The notes: generated by a model not told the origin, from the letters alone. Shown: positions 38,190-46,526, counted from the stretch's first letter. The stretch: DNA of 64,000 bases from Virgibacillus dokdonensis (GCF_900166595.1 NZ_LT745763.1:2368626-2432625); one strand, 5' to 3'. A program made the numbers and translations.

Positions 38190-39346
38190 GTTCTCCCTCC
38201 TCGATATGTTTGTGATATGTTACGAGTATTTTGATTTTCTCCTGCTGGTTCTAATTCTCTTTTTTTAATATGCATAGCAATATTATTTAAAATCCCCATT
38301 GATATTAATAACACCAAAAGAGATGAACCGCCATAACTTACAAATGGTAATGGCACTCCTGTAATTGGTAATAAGCCGCTAATTGCTCCTAAGTTAATAA
38401 ATGCTTGTATTCCCACCATGGAAGAGATGCCAATCGCTAGTAAAGAGCCAAAGCTATCCTTCACTTTTCTAGAGATAAACAACCCTCTTAATACAATGAT
38501 AGATAACATACCAATAACAATAACAACACCGATAAAACCTAACTCCTCAGCAACTACCGCCATAATAAAATCTGTATGCGCTTCTGTTAAGTACCCTAAT
38601 TTTTGTACACTTTGCCCTAAACCTTCACCAGCTAATCCACCGTTTCCAATTGCCACATAAGATTGGATTAACTGGTAGCCGTGAGATGCAGGAGTTTCAA
38701 ATGGCTGATAAGCACCCGTAAATCGAGTGAGTCGCTCATCGGTGGCCATATACGGTAACGTCATCAATAAAAACATCAAACCGATAAATAGAAGTAGGGA
38801 TAAGTGCTTAAAACGGATACCTGAACTAAAAATAACTGAACATGCAATTAAGAAAACAATGGAAGCTGTTCCAATGTCCGGTTGTAAAACGATAAGCGCT
38901 AGAATAATGCCTGTAATAATAAGAGGTGGTAAAACAGCTTTACTAAATTCACGAATATATTCCTGCTTTTTGGAATATACAGAAGCTAAGTACATAACAA
39001 TCGCAATTTTAGCAAATTCTGCTGGTTGAATTCCCAATATCCAGGATTGTGCATTGTTCACTTCTGAACCAAATAGTAATACCCCAATCAATAACAGTAT
39101 TACTCCTAGTATAATAGGTTTGATTAGTTTTTGGTAGTAGCGATATGGAAAAGCAGAGCATAAAATAAATCCTATTAGCCCTATTCCAAAACGGATAGAT
39201 TGTTGCGTTAAATAATGATTAGCAGCATGCCCTTGAACAACAGCAAAAACCATGCTTGCACTATAGATCATTACTAAGCCAAAAGCTGCTAACAAAATGG
39301 GCGTTATTATTAGTGTATAATCATAAAATTTTAATTTTTGTAGCAT
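38156..39346 (-). CDS. ftsW: SEDS family peptidoglycan polymerase FtsW
   Basis: 396-residue polytopic glycosyltransferase for septal peptidoglycan. About ten membrane segments are visible. Signature pieces are YDYTLIITPILLAAFGLVMIYSAS, QPDIGTASIVFLIA, LTGAYQPF-like FTGAYQPFETPASHGYQLIQSYVAIGNGGLAGEGLGQS and LPLPFVSYGGSSLLVLLI-like VPLPFVSYGGSS. The ATG at 39346 has GGGAGAAG upstream; the in-frame ATG at 39376 has no site. Its 3' end runs into pycA, so the two are probably cotranscribed. Confidence 0.93.
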   Translation of the reverse strand: MLQKLKFYDYTLIITPILLAAFGLVMIYSASMVFAVVQGHAANHYLTQQSIRFGIGLIGFILCSAFPYRYYQKLIKPIILGVILLLIGVLLFGSEVNNAQSWILGIQPAEFAKIAIVMYLASVYSKKQEYIREFSKAVLPPLIITGIILALIVLQPDIGTASIVFLIACSVIFSSGIRFKHLSLLLFIGLMFLLMTLPYMATDERLTRFTGAYQPFETPASHGYQLIQSYVAIGNGGLAGEGLGQSVQKLGYLTEAHTDFIMAVVAEELGFIGVVIVIGMLSIIVLRGLFISRKVKDSFGSLLAIGISSMVGIQAFINLGAISGLLPITGVPLPFVSYGGSSLLVLLISMGILNNIAMHIKKRELEPAGENQNTRNISQTYRGGRTWHNLNKSTKY

Positions 39347-39504
39347 ATTCTTCTCCCTACTAAATATGTAATACAAAAGCTTTATTCAAAACGATATAAT
39401 AATTTTTAACAACTCTTCAGCGTGCTCATTCTATGTACTGCAAAACTACGCATAGGATGTCAACTATACTTTAAACTGAAAGCTAGTATTACAGATATTT
39501 GAAA

Positions 39505-39546
39505 CAAAAAAACCTTGCCAGTAATGATCATGCAGGCAAAGTTTTT
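39505..39546 (-). terminator. ylaN terminator
   Basis: On the minus strand CTTTGCC-tgcatgatcattact-GGCAAGG followed by TTTTTTT. Confidence 0.88.
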
Positions 39547-39585
39547 GCTTCTATGTCGTTCTCGCAAAAACCGAAGATAGTAGGA

Positions 39586-39867
39586 TTATACGGAATTTTG
39601 CGCTGCTTCATGCAGAATATTTAACTTCCTCTCCAGATCTTCTAATATTTCTTTACCTTCACTTTCGCTAATTAAATTTAATCGAACAGCAAAATCGATC
39701 TCCCTGGAAAGCCCAAACATTTGTGTATCCAACACTTCTTCGTATAATGGACATTGTGGCATTGTTAAATTATCTATTTGAACTTCTATAAGTCGCAAAA
39801 TTTTGTCAGCATCAGCCTTAAGAAGGGCATGGGCTTTTTCGCGATGATTTACAGTCACCTCTTGCAT
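39586..39867 (-). CDS. ylaN: YlaN family protein
   Basis: 93-residue helical cytoplasmic protein. The core [28 protein letters not shown] is almost invariant in the family. YlaN is essential under iron limitation in B. subtilis and Staphylococcus aureus and has been linked to iron-dependent relief of Fur repression. The ATG at 39867 has GGAGGGG upstream; the in-frame ATG at 39891 has no site. Neighbour of ftsW, as in B. subtilis. Confidence 0.93.
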   Translation of the reverse strand: MQEVTVNHREKAHALLKADADKILRLIEVQIDNLTMPQCPLYEEVLDTQMFGLSREIDFAVRLNLISESEGKEILEDLERKLNILHEAAQNSV

Positions 39868-40142
39868 CAAATCTATCCCCTCCGTTTTCAAAGACTTCTT
39901 TCTATATTATATTATCGTTAGTGCTTGCAAAATGCAAATAAAAAAATATATTTAGGGCTTTTCGTATTGCTTAAAAAAGTTATCATTATTTGTTTATTTA
40001 AACTAAATTTTATTATAACTTAAAAACGTGTTCTAATCGAGTAGTTTTAAATTTCTATTCCTCTCTAACTTAACCCAAAATGAATGCAATTATCTTCAAG
40101 GTTTGCTATCCTATATAAGAATTCTACTATGAGGTGATTTAA

Positions 40143-40628
40143 ATGATCGTGCCAATTAAAGGGAAAGTAAAATATCCTATTACCTTAGATCCTACTGTTT
40201 GGATATTCGATGATCGTAAAGTCGAATTTGAACATGCTTTTTTAAACGAACATGTTGCAGTGGATGAGGATGAAACATTAAAACAAGCATCACAAAGATG
40301 GGAAAGGGAAATTTCTGAACAAGTTAAACCACCAGTAAATCGAAGTATAAAAAAGTATGAGCGCGAAAAAATGTTGAGTAGTTCATACGTTATTCCGTTA
40401 GAAGATTTTTTAAATCATGCAGAGATTAGCGCAAGCGCAACAGAAGCTGTTTTAATTCGCGAGCTTGAAAACGTCATCATTCCTTTGAAAGATCTGTTCA
40501 ATAGCTATTTCTTATTTTCGAAGGATGGTAAGCCGCTGAAAACAGATGGACCAGTACATCTATATTACAAAGATGGTTCCAATAAGCATGATCCTATTAC
40601 ACATATTAAAAGCGTTTCTATCCAGTAA
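40143..40628 (+). CDS. ylaL: YlaL-like conserved protein
   Basis: 161-residue soluble protein. Recognisable parts are the N-terminal KYPITLDPTVWIFDDRKVEFE, the middle RWEREISEQVKPPVNRSIKKYEREK and the C-terminal GKPLKTDGPVHLYYKDGSNKHDPITHIK. The match to B. subtilis YlaL is from memory; no function is known. ATG at 40143 follows GAGGTGATTTAA. The expected neighbours ylaK (PhoH family) and ylaM are absent. Confidence 0.75.
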   Translation: MIVPIKGKVKYPITLDPTVWIFDDRKVEFEHAFLNEHVAVDEDETLKQASQRWEREISEQVKPPVNRSIKKYEREKMLSSSYVIPLEDFLNHAEISASATEAVLIRELENVIIPLKDLFNSYFLFSKDGKPLKTDGPVHLYYKDGSNKHDPITHIKSVSIQ

Positions 40629-40817
40629 TGTATAGAGAATCTTTTTTAACGTGGTTTATTTTACATTAAATAATTGATTGAAGTTATCGCCTTTCTATGA
40701 GACCTCCACTTTTGTCCTATTAATTGTTTTTCAATTGGTACGGATGAGGTCCTTGAGAAAGGTGATACAAAAATATAAGCCAATAAATCGTTATTCTCCG
40801 TTCGTTAATTATTTTTA

Positions 40818-40898
40818 CTAAAACTTTTCTATCGCCAAGTTTCATGGCGGCGAAATAAAGCCTTTACTTTTTTCTTCATCCTATACTTTCCTATAGTG
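40818..40898 (+). repeat. dispersed repeat R1, copy G
   Basis: TAAAACTTTTCTATCGCCA-agtttca-TGGCGGCGA, then TTTTTTCTTCAT with the left ACTATA arm deleted, then CTATACTTTCCTATAGTG. It lies in the ylaL-ylaJ gap where ylaK is expected; no gene is seen in 40629-41067. Confidence 0.7.
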
Positions 40899-41067
40899 CA
40901 AAGTATTACTTCACAACCATCCAAAAGTTAGCCTAATATATTTTTCCACCTGTATATTTCCCTAATTTCTAAACAAACTAAGCCTAATAGCACAGTCCAA
41001 AGAGAGGAAGAATAACATTTGCTGAACATTACAACCTCTTATAAGGTGAATAAATGGAGGAATGACA

Positions 41068-41673
41068 ATGAGATTAGCTTTTATGGGAATCACGTTTCTT
41101 ATCTTGTTTATATTTACAGCTTGTACGCAAGAAGATCGTGAAGAAGCTATTACAAACGAAGAAACAAATCAAAGATTTGAACAAGTTAAAAACTCAGAAC
41201 CAACAAAACAAAAAGCGTTGACTAACAAAGAAATCGCAAACCATTTGGCTAATATTGCTAGCGATGTACCAAATGTTAACGATGCGGTATCAATTGTAGC
41301 TGGTCCTTATGCAGTAGTAGGAATAGACGTTGATAAAGACCTCGATCGTTCAAGAGTTGGCACTATTAAATATAGCGTTTTAGAAGCATTGTATAATGAC
41401 CCATATGGTAAAACAGCTGTTGTGGTTGCAGACGCTGATGGTAATGAACGAATTCGTGGGATAGTGGATAAGATGGAACAAGGTCAACCTGTATACGGTT
41501 TGATGGATGAATTAGCCGCCGTTGTTGGGCGATATATGCCGGAATTTCCCATTAACAAAAATCGACCACAGGAAAGTGATCCAAATAAAGAGGTAATTCC
41601 TGAAGAAGAAAAAGAGCAACTTGAAGATACGGAGGAAGAACAATCCAATCATCATAAACAGAATGCATCGTGA
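41068..41673 (+). CDS. ylaJ: YhcN/YlaJ family sporulation lipoprotein
   Basis: 201-residue lipoprotein. The signal peptide ends with the lipobox FTAC. The YhcN/YlaJ domain spans about residues 45-145, with NDAVSIVAGPYAVVGIDVDKDLDRSRVGTIKYSV; members occur in the spore membrane and affect germination. The C-terminus is a long Glu-rich tail. ATG at 41068 has GGAGG seven nt upstream; the ATG at 41062 is too close to it. The family assignment is firm, the exact role is not. Confidence 0.85.
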   Translation: MRLAFMGITFLILFIFTACTQEDREEAITNEETNQRFEQVKNSEPTKQKALTNKEIANHLANIASDVPNVNDAVSIVAGPYAVVGIDVDKDLDRSRVGTIKYSVLEALYNDPYGKTAVVVADADGNERIRGIVDKMEQGQPVYGLMDELAAVVGRYMPEFPINKNRPQESDPNKEVIPEEEKEQLEDTEEEQSNHHKQNAS

Positions 41674-41730
41674 ACTACTCCAACCACTTAACAAGGCTTG
41701 AAGCGGCTGTCTCACAGCAATTTCGGGATA

Positions 41731-41761
41731 AAATTTATGAATCTTATGCTTTCCTATAGTG
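41731..41761 (+). repeat. dispersed repeat R1, 3' fragment H
   Basis: AAATTTATGAATCTTATGCTTTCCTATAGTG, the right third of R1, immediately before a terminator hairpin. Confidence 0.55.
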
Positions 41762-41762
41762 T

Positions 41763-41797
41763 AAAAAAGTTTCCGCTCCTAAGCGGAAACTTTTTTA
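41763..41797. terminator. bidirectional terminator between ylaJ and a small membrane protein gene
   Basis: AAAAAAGTTTCCGC-tcctaa-GCGGAAACTTTTTT; it overlaps the stop codon of the convergent gene. Confidence 0.92.
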
Positions 41798-42082
41798 TTG
41801 TTGGTACTCACTTGTATTAGCTTCTTTATTTTCATTGTAATATTGAACGCCAAACTGCGAACCTTCCGATACCATTTTTGCATTTTCAAGTTGTTCCAAA
41901 CCTTTATCCTCTGACTGATCTGGTACACCCGCCTCTTCAAGAGTAGAACGGATACTATTCTGATAATTTTTAACTTTCCTTTTTACGTTATCTCTTTTAT
42001 CTTTGTTTTTTAGAAAGTACCCAGCAACTGTAGCTCCAATTACTCCTGCGGCACCAGCAGAGTATAAATATTTTTTCTTCAT
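41795..42082 (-). CDS. small membrane-anchored protein, YtxH-like
   Basis: 95 residues: KKKYLYSAGAAGVIGATVAGYFLK forms one N-terminal membrane segment, followed by a basic stretch (KNKDKRDNVKRKVKNYQNSI) and an acidic, Gln- and Asn-rich tail. The layout resembles YtxH-type general stress proteins, but I do not recognise a specific homologue. ATG at 42082 has GAAAGGACG upstream; the frame extends upstream to 42205 without a site. Convergent with ylaJ. Confidence 0.65.
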   Translation of the reverse strand: MKKKYLYSAGAAGVIGATVAGYFLKNKDKRDNVKRKVKNYQNSIRSTLEEAGVPDQSEDKGLEQLENAKMVSEGSQFGVQYYNENKEANTSEYQQ

Positions 42083-42258
42083 CGAATCGTCCTTTCTTTT
42101 CTTCTTATATATCCTTACCCTTTTCACAATTTGCCCAAACATAAAATTGTGATATACTAATTCATAAACAAAATACGTATGCAGCTCAAATCTTTCATAA
42201 AACATGCTGAATAAATTATATACTTGTCCTATTTATTCTTTGACATTGAGGTGAAAAT

Positions 42259-42462
42259 ATGCAAGTGAAATGTACCATTTGCGATTCAGTTGAAAGCATT
42301 GATGATCATTGCTTTGAAGCAAAACGCTTAAGAAATAAAAGAATCCTTATGCACTTATGTCAGACGTGCTACGATAGAGTTGAAAAAAAGACGTTGGCAA
42401 GACATGCAACAGGTAAGTTCCGCTTATATTCAGAAAAAAAACCCGTTGATGAATTTATTTAA
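42259..42462 (+). CDS. ylaI: YlaI family zinc-ribbon-like protein (DUF2197)
   Basis: 67 residues with two cysteine pairs, CTICD near residue 5 and CQTCYD near residue 35, plus His residues. It probably forms a small zinc ribbon. KRLRNKRILMHLCQTCYDRV and FRLY match YlaI of B. subtilis. ATG at 42259 follows GAGGTGAAAAT. Function unknown. Confidence 0.87.
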   Translation: MQVKCTICDSVESIDDHCFEAKRLRNKRILMHLCQTCYDRVEKKTLARHATGKFRLYSEKKPVDEFI

Positions 42463-42473
42463 TTTTAGAATAT

Positions 42474-42508
42474 AAAAACCCAGAAGATTAAGTTTCTTCT
42501 GGGTTTTT
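42474..42508. terminator. bidirectional terminator between ylaI and ylaH
   Basis: AAAAACCCAGAAG-attaagtt-TCTTCTGGGTTTTTA. Confidence 0.92.
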
Positions 42509-42569
42509 AACGCATCCTCTTGAGCTTCAAATTCATTTCCATAGTTAAAACGAAATATGAAAATATAAG

Positions 42570-42872
42570 TTACGAGCGATTTTTTCTTTCTTGATATAAA
42601 CGAAAACGATAAATTGCTAATACAAGTGATATCACGATTAAGCTTTCCGTGATCGGAAGTTGAAATATACTAAAAATAGTTAATAAATAAACTCCCAAAG
42701 CAAGCATGATATATACAATTATTGTTTTTATAAGGGTAAGCTTTCTTGCAAATCCAAGTTTAAATGAAATAATACTAAAAATTAAGTTCAAAATGTATAA
42801 CGTCAAAAACATATGATCTGTACCGAATTGTTCTAAAATAAAATTGAACACAAAGCTAAAACTTCCTTCCAT
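42570..42872 (-). CDS. ylaH: YlaH-like membrane protein
   Basis: 100 residues with three membrane segments (about 18-36, 42-63 and 68-87). YLLNLIFS-like YILNLIFSIISFKLGFARKLTLIK and TESLIVISLVLAIYRFRLYQERK match YlaH of B. subtilis. I chose ATG at 42872 because AGGGGG is six nt upstream; ATGs at 42878 and 42914 fit less well. typA (ylaG), its usual neighbour, is absent. Confidence 0.83.
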   Translation of the reverse strand: MEGSFSFVFNFILEQFGTDHMFLTLYILNLIFSIISFKLGFARKLTLIKTIIVYIMLALGVYLLTIFSIFQLPITESLIVISLVLAIYRFRLYQERKNRS

Positions 42873-43025
42873 AGCCATCCCCCTGTTATCTATCTCATTT
42901 CCATATTCCATCATACTAAAATCTATTATGTTTCGCCAGTTATAATCTTATCAAATAATGCAATACATTTTGAATTCTCGTCTTCATTCATTTATACTAG
43001 AAGTTGAAGAAGAGGTGGATTGGGA

Positions 43026-43196
43026 ATGAAGAAGTTAAATATACCGATGCTGCTTTTAGCAATACTTGTAATTGGCATGTTTGTCGGCGTAGGTGCTGCT
43101 ATAGCTTATCGTAATACTTGGTTGGTGGTTTTATTTTTATTATTAGGTTTTACGTTGATGGGAACTGGGATTCATTTAAAAAAAGCAAGGGAGTGA
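43026..43196 (+). CDS. ylaF: DUF5325 family small membrane protein (YlaF-like)
   Basis: 56-residue protein with two membrane segments: MLLLAILVIGMFVGVGAAIAY (about 8-28) and LVVLFLLLGFTLMGTGI (about 33-49), ending in HLKKARE. The size, topology and place fit YlaF. GAGGTGGATTGGGA precedes the ATG. Its stop codon lies inside the terminator shared with the convergent gene. Confidence 0.75.
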   Translation: MKKLNIPMLLLAILVIGMFVGVGAAIAYRNTWLVVLFLLLGFTLMGTGIHLKKARE

Positions 43197-43219
43197 CAAA
43201 TCACTTCCTTGCTTTTTTT
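43178..43219. terminator. bidirectional terminator built from the 3' coding ends of two genes
   Basis: AAAAAAAGCAAGGgAGTG-acaaat-CACTtCCTTGCTTTTTTT. Both stop codons (TGA on each strand, 43194-43196 and 43201-43203) are inside the stem-loop. Confidence 0.92.
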
Positions 43220-44010
43220 ATATAATTAGCTATAATTTTCTCTTGAATTAATGGATTTCCAGAAGCGACAGATGTTTTTGAAAGCATGTCGAGTGTATCG
43301 CCATCTATAGTAGTTGTTACTCCTCCAACTTCGCTAATAATGACCATTCCCGCTGCATAATCCCACGGTGACAGACTCAATGTTAAATAACTATCGATAA
43401 TACCTTCTGCGACAAATGCAAATTCCAATGCCGCCGAACCGTAAGTCCTCGACCCTCTCACATCTTTTACAAGCTTTTGCATCCATTTTTCGTCAACGAG
43501 AGGGTTTTCACATAGCCAAAAGTGATTCATACTAACGATTGCTTCCTCGAAAAGGATATCACGATGAAGTTGTGGAAGCTTCTTATTATTCTTATAAGCA
43601 CCTTCTCCTCTTTTTGCGCTATATAATACATCTTCCATTACGTTATAAATAAGTCCGATTTCTCCAATACCATTATTAAAAATACCGATTGAAATCGCAA
43701 AATTCCTTTTTTGATGGACAAAATTCATCGTGCCATCAATAGGATCAATAATCCAAACGATACCGTTCATGGAATCTAGCTGATCACCGTATCCTTCTTC
43801 GCTTAAAATAAAATGATCAGTAAACGTAGATTTAATGTTGTTTGCGAGAAAAGCTTCGGTTGAACGATCCATCTCAGTTACTAAATCATTCGCATTTGAT
43901 TTTGTATCAATAGTTAATGGATTATGAATTTGTTGCCTTATTTGCTCGCCTGCTTCGTATATCCACTTTGTAGCTTGAGAAAAAATCATATCACGCTGCG
44001 CTTTGTTCAT
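43201..44010 (-). CDS. inositol monophosphatase family protein (YktC-like)
   Basis: 269 residues of the magnesium-dependent IMPase/SuhB family. Metal and substrate motifs are NDLVTEMD, ILSEEGYGD, the signature WIIDPIDGTMNF and, near the C-terminus, SPWDYAAGMVIISEVGG. Substrates may be inositol phosphates, NADP or fructose bisphosphate; this cannot be told from sequence. ATG at 44010 has TGGAGGAG upstream; the frame extends to 44070 without a site. B. subtilis yktC holds the same position near yktA and yktB. Confidence 0.9.
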   Translation of the reverse strand: MNKAQRDMIFSQATKWIYEAGEQIRQQIHNPLTIDTKSNANDLVTEMDRSTEAFLANNIKSTFTDHFILSEEGYGDQLDSMNGIVWIIDPIDGTMNFVHQKRNFAISIGIFNNGIGEIGLIYNVMEDVLYSAKRGEGAYKNNKKLPQLHRDILFEEAIVSMNHFWLCENPLVDEKWMQKLVKDVRGSRTYGSAALEFAFVAEGIIDSYLTLSLSPWDYAAGMVIISEVGGVTTTIDGDTLDMLSKTSVASGNPLIQEKIIANYIKKARK

Positions 44011-44255
44011 CTGTATACTCCTCCATTCAATTCTACATATAATAGTACCAAATTTTAAATACGCCGTCATGAAGTTTAGCTAATTAAGGGAACTAGTTAA
44101 AATTTATTGTTTTAATTTTTCTCACCTATTTATTTAATATCATATCGGCCATTTCCGAATGAAGGCTATTTATAGGATACAACAGATGATATACATCTTA
44201 CTATGATACATGTATTATTAACAATAAGCTTGCAATAAAAATCTCATCTACATTA

Positions 44256-44444
44256 TTATGCTTTTAAATCCAACCATTGCTTTCTTAAGCAAATGAGCCG
44301 TTCTTTGCTTTTTATTATTTCAATTGCATCTTCTTTTTTCATCGCGTCATAAAGTGTTAACAATTCATAATCAATTTCCATACGAATGACCTGCAAATTG
44401 TCCAATGATTTTTCTTTATATAATGTTCCTAATACGTACTTCAC
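44256..44444 (-). CDS. small conserved-looking protein, possibly YkzI-like
   Basis: 62 residues, mostly helical and charged: MKYVLGTLYKEKSLDNLQV, then MEIDYELLTLYDAMKKEDA and KSKERLICLRKQWLDLKA. The probable start is GTG at 44444 with AAAGGATG seven nt upstream; the longer frame to 44531 has no site. The position among yktA, yktB and yktC suggests YkzI, but I cannot confirm homology. No motif seen. Confidence 0.55.
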   Translation of the reverse strand: MKYVLGTLYKEKSLDNLQVIRMEIDYELLTLYDAMKKEDAIEIIKSKERLICLRKQWLDLKA

Positions 44445-44911
44445 ATTTTCACATCCTTTCGTTAAATACTTTTTATTCCAAAAGTGTACTTTAAATATAT
44501 TTATGATTGGTTTTCCTATTTGGTTCGACAAGTAACATCCAGTTTCTTAAATTTATTTTCATTTAAACCTAAATTTGAAATATATCTCAGGCTACGATGT
44601 ACTCGTTAAAACAAAATGCTACTATACAACATAACGTGAATAACTTGACTTGTACTTTTACATATTAAATAATGATAATCAAATAGGCATAGCTTATTTC
44701 ATTTAGGCAACTTGTTTAAATGATAAGTGGCAAACCTTATCAGCAGATATTCCTATCCGTATTTAAGCACACTGCTACATGTAGAAATAATTTTTCATGT
44801 ATATACAGCCCAAACTCAGCAACTAAACAAATTCAGCATATACTATCACGATTTAAAGTCCCTCTAATGCTTTAAAGCAGGGATATTAACGATATTTTAT
44901 AGGAGAGGACG

Positions 44912-45550
44912 ATGATGATGACCTTTAAAGGATTTGAGAAAGCAGATTTTGATACATTTTATATTGAAGGCCTCGGAGAAAGAATGGAAGCAATTCAAAC
45001 AAGAATCCAACCAAAATTTCAACAGATTGGCAATGAACTAGTAGATTTCTTAGCTGCACAGCTTGGGAATGAAATGTTTCTACATATTGCTAAACATGCT
45101 AGAAGAACAGTCAATCCCCCTCAAGATACGTGGTTAGCTGTAGCTGATAATAAACGAGGATATAAAAAACACCCGCATTTTCAAGTAGGTGTATTCGATG
45201 ATCATGTATTTGTATGGTTAGCGCTTATTTATGAGTTAGACCATAAATCAAAAATTGCACAAACCTATTTAAACCATTTTGACCAATTAAAACAACTTCC
45301 TCAAAGTTTTATGTATTCATTAGATCATACTAAAAAAGATGCCAAACCACTATTAGAATTAGATAAAAAAGATGTAGAAAGGTTTAGAGATGTGAAGAAA
45401 GCGGAATTTTTAATTGGGAAGCATTTTGCCAAACATGATGAACGCATTTATGACGGAAATATCCTTATAGAGGAGTTAAAATCTACTGTTCATCCATTGA
45501 TACCTTTTTATAAACTGGCTCTACAAAGCAAAACTAATTATACAAAATAA
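44912..45550 (+). CDS. yktB: UPF0637 (DUF1054) protein YktB
   Basis: 212-residue soluble protein of unknown function. Family features are GFEKADFDTFYIEGLGERMEAI, HIAKHARRTVNPPQDTWLAVA, RGYKKHPHFQVGVFDDHVFVWLALIYE and the C-terminal HPLIPFY. Three consecutive ATG codons (44912, 44915, 44918) follow AGGAGAGG; the first has six nt from GGAG. The 467 bp upstream contain no recognisable gene. Confidence 0.9.
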   Translation: MMMTFKGFEKADFDTFYIEGLGERMEAIQTRIQPKFQQIGNELVDFLAAQLGNEMFLHIAKHARRTVNPPQDTWLAVADNKRGYKKHPHFQVGVFDDHVFVWLALIYELDHKSKIAQTYLNHFDQLKQLPQSFMYSLDHTKKDAKPLLELDKKDVERFRDVKKAEFLIGKHFAKHDERIYDGNILIEELKSTVHPLIPFYKLALQSKTNYTK

Positions 45551-45585
45551 GTATCATTTATTAATTGTCCAACGTAAAGAATATT

Positions 45586-45622
45586 AAAAAAGGAGAGAAG
45601 CTCTACAAATGCTTCTCTCTTC
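45586..45622. terminator. bidirectional terminator between yktB and yktA
   Basis: GAGAGAAGC-tctacaaat-GCTTCTCTC flanked by A-rich sequence on the left; it reaches the yktA stop codon. Confidence 0.8.
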
Positions 45623-45891
45623 TACTTCATTTTTATAAAATGGTCTTCGGTTATCTTTACATATTTAAGTACATGAAAGCTAGAATATCCCGAACCTTGT
45701 TTAAAAGTAGCAAACAACTTCTTTTCTTCACTTTTACTAGGAACTACTTGTTTAAACTTCCGGTAAGCTGCTATTATAACTTTCCTTTCAACCTTTCTTT
45801 CATATGCCTGCTCAATTAAGCTGAAAAACTGCACAACATAAATAATTTCTTCTTTTGTCCATGTATTGTCAATTGGATAGTGATAATTCAA
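45622..45891 (-). CDS. yktA: UPF0223 protein YktA
   Basis: 89-residue helical protein matching UPF0223: YHYPIDNTWTKEEIIYVVQFFSLIEQAYE, then KVIIAAYRKFKQVVPSKSEEKKL and the C-terminal SSFHVLKYVK. ATG at 45891 follows GGAGGAAG. Function unknown. Confidence 0.9.
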   Translation of the reverse strand: MNYHYPIDNTWTKEEIIYVVQFFSLIEQAYERKVERKVIIAAYRKFKQVVPSKSEEKKLFATFKQGSGYSSFHVLKYVKITEDHFIKMK

Positions 45892-46074
45892 ATTACTTCC
45901 TCCATATACACGTTCATTTCATTCCCACACCTTCAGTTTAATCAAAAAAATTGAGGGCATGCAAGTATCTTCATACAAGATTTAAGAAAATGTACCCTAT
46001 TCCAAGTTCCTTAACTAAACATTTTTTATTTTACTATCTCATTTTAAAGACATGGTAATAATAATTCCATTAAT

Positions 46075-46104
46075 AAAAAACTACCTCAAGGGTAGCTTTT
46101 TTAT
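46075..46104 (-). terminator. probable terminator of the SR1 transcript
   Basis: On the minus strand AAAAAAGCTACC-cttga-GGTAGTTTTTTATT. It is the first strong terminator downstream of sr1p, about 250 bp past its stop, beyond R2 copy C. Confidence 0.75.
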
Positions 46105-46144
46105 TATAATATGGTGCTTGTAGTAATGAAACAATCGAATAGTC

Positions 46145-46345
46145 ACTTCCGGCGCTCAGCATTTAGCGACTTCACGAAATCTTCCTACGATAAGTCATCA
46201 TCAGTTGTCACTAAGAGGAAGAACGACTAAAAACGGGCTTGCCGCCCGACGTCAGCATACCCCTGTTTTAGTGGCATGATTCCTTTATCTCAATAGATTC
46301 GTTCCATTAGCTACGTTACTAAACGGGCGCTCACAGGCCTTTGTT
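46145..46345 (-). repeat. dispersed repeat R2, copy C
   Basis: On the minus strand GAGCGCCCGTTTAGTAACGTAGC, TAATGGAACGAATCTATTG, a central GGCGGCAAGCCC-type hairpin region, then GATGATGACTTATCGTAGGAAGA and CGCTAAATGCTGAGCGCC. It matches copies A and B. Confidence 0.8.
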
Positions 46346-46352
46346 CTTATGC

Positions 46353-46460
46353 TTATTTATTTTCACGACACGTTGGACAAGTACCATAAAGAGTTGTTAC
46401 TTTTTCTTCTTCATATTGCTCAATAATTGTTTGGCAATCTTGACAAACTATTGTACCCAT
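46353..46460 (-). CDS. sr1p: SR1P family GapA-binding peptide
   Basis: 35-residue peptide with the sequence MGTIVCQDCQTIIEQYEEEK then VTTLYGTCPTCRENK. This is the SR1P family (39 residues in B. subtilis), known there to bind glyceraldehyde-3-phosphate dehydrogenase GapA and to promote its interaction with RNase J1. Two CxxC pairs (6/9 and 28/31) are conserved and may bind metal. ATG at 46460 has AGAGGAG upstream. Another link is that rnjA itself lies in this window. The C-terminus is shorter than in B. subtilis. Confidence 0.88.
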   Translation of the reverse strand: MGTIVCQDCQTIIEQYEEEKVTTLYGTCPTCRENK

Positions 46461-46497
46461 TAAATCCAACTCCTCTTCATAATGATAACGTATTCAT

Positions 46498-46526
46498 ATT
46501 ATAATATGTCACATTTTAAAAATCAA
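46498..46526 (-). promoter_or_regulatory. sigma-A promoter of sr1p/SR1
   Basis: On the minus strand TTGATT (46526-46521), 17-nt spacer, TATAAT (46503-46498). A near-consensus promoter about 38 bp upstream of the sr1p ATG. Confidence 0.8.

Larger units (their letters stand above)
46076..46491 (-). ncRNA. putative SR1 dual-function regulatory RNA
   Basis: Boundaries are inferred from a sigma-A-like promoter and the first strong terminator, giving about 415 nt. In B. subtilis SR1 is about 205 nt, encodes SR1P and pairs with ahrC mRNA. Here R2 copy C occupies much of the 3' part, so the antisense region may be altered or lost. Synteny with pdhD and the ykt genes supports the identity. Confidence 0.5.
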
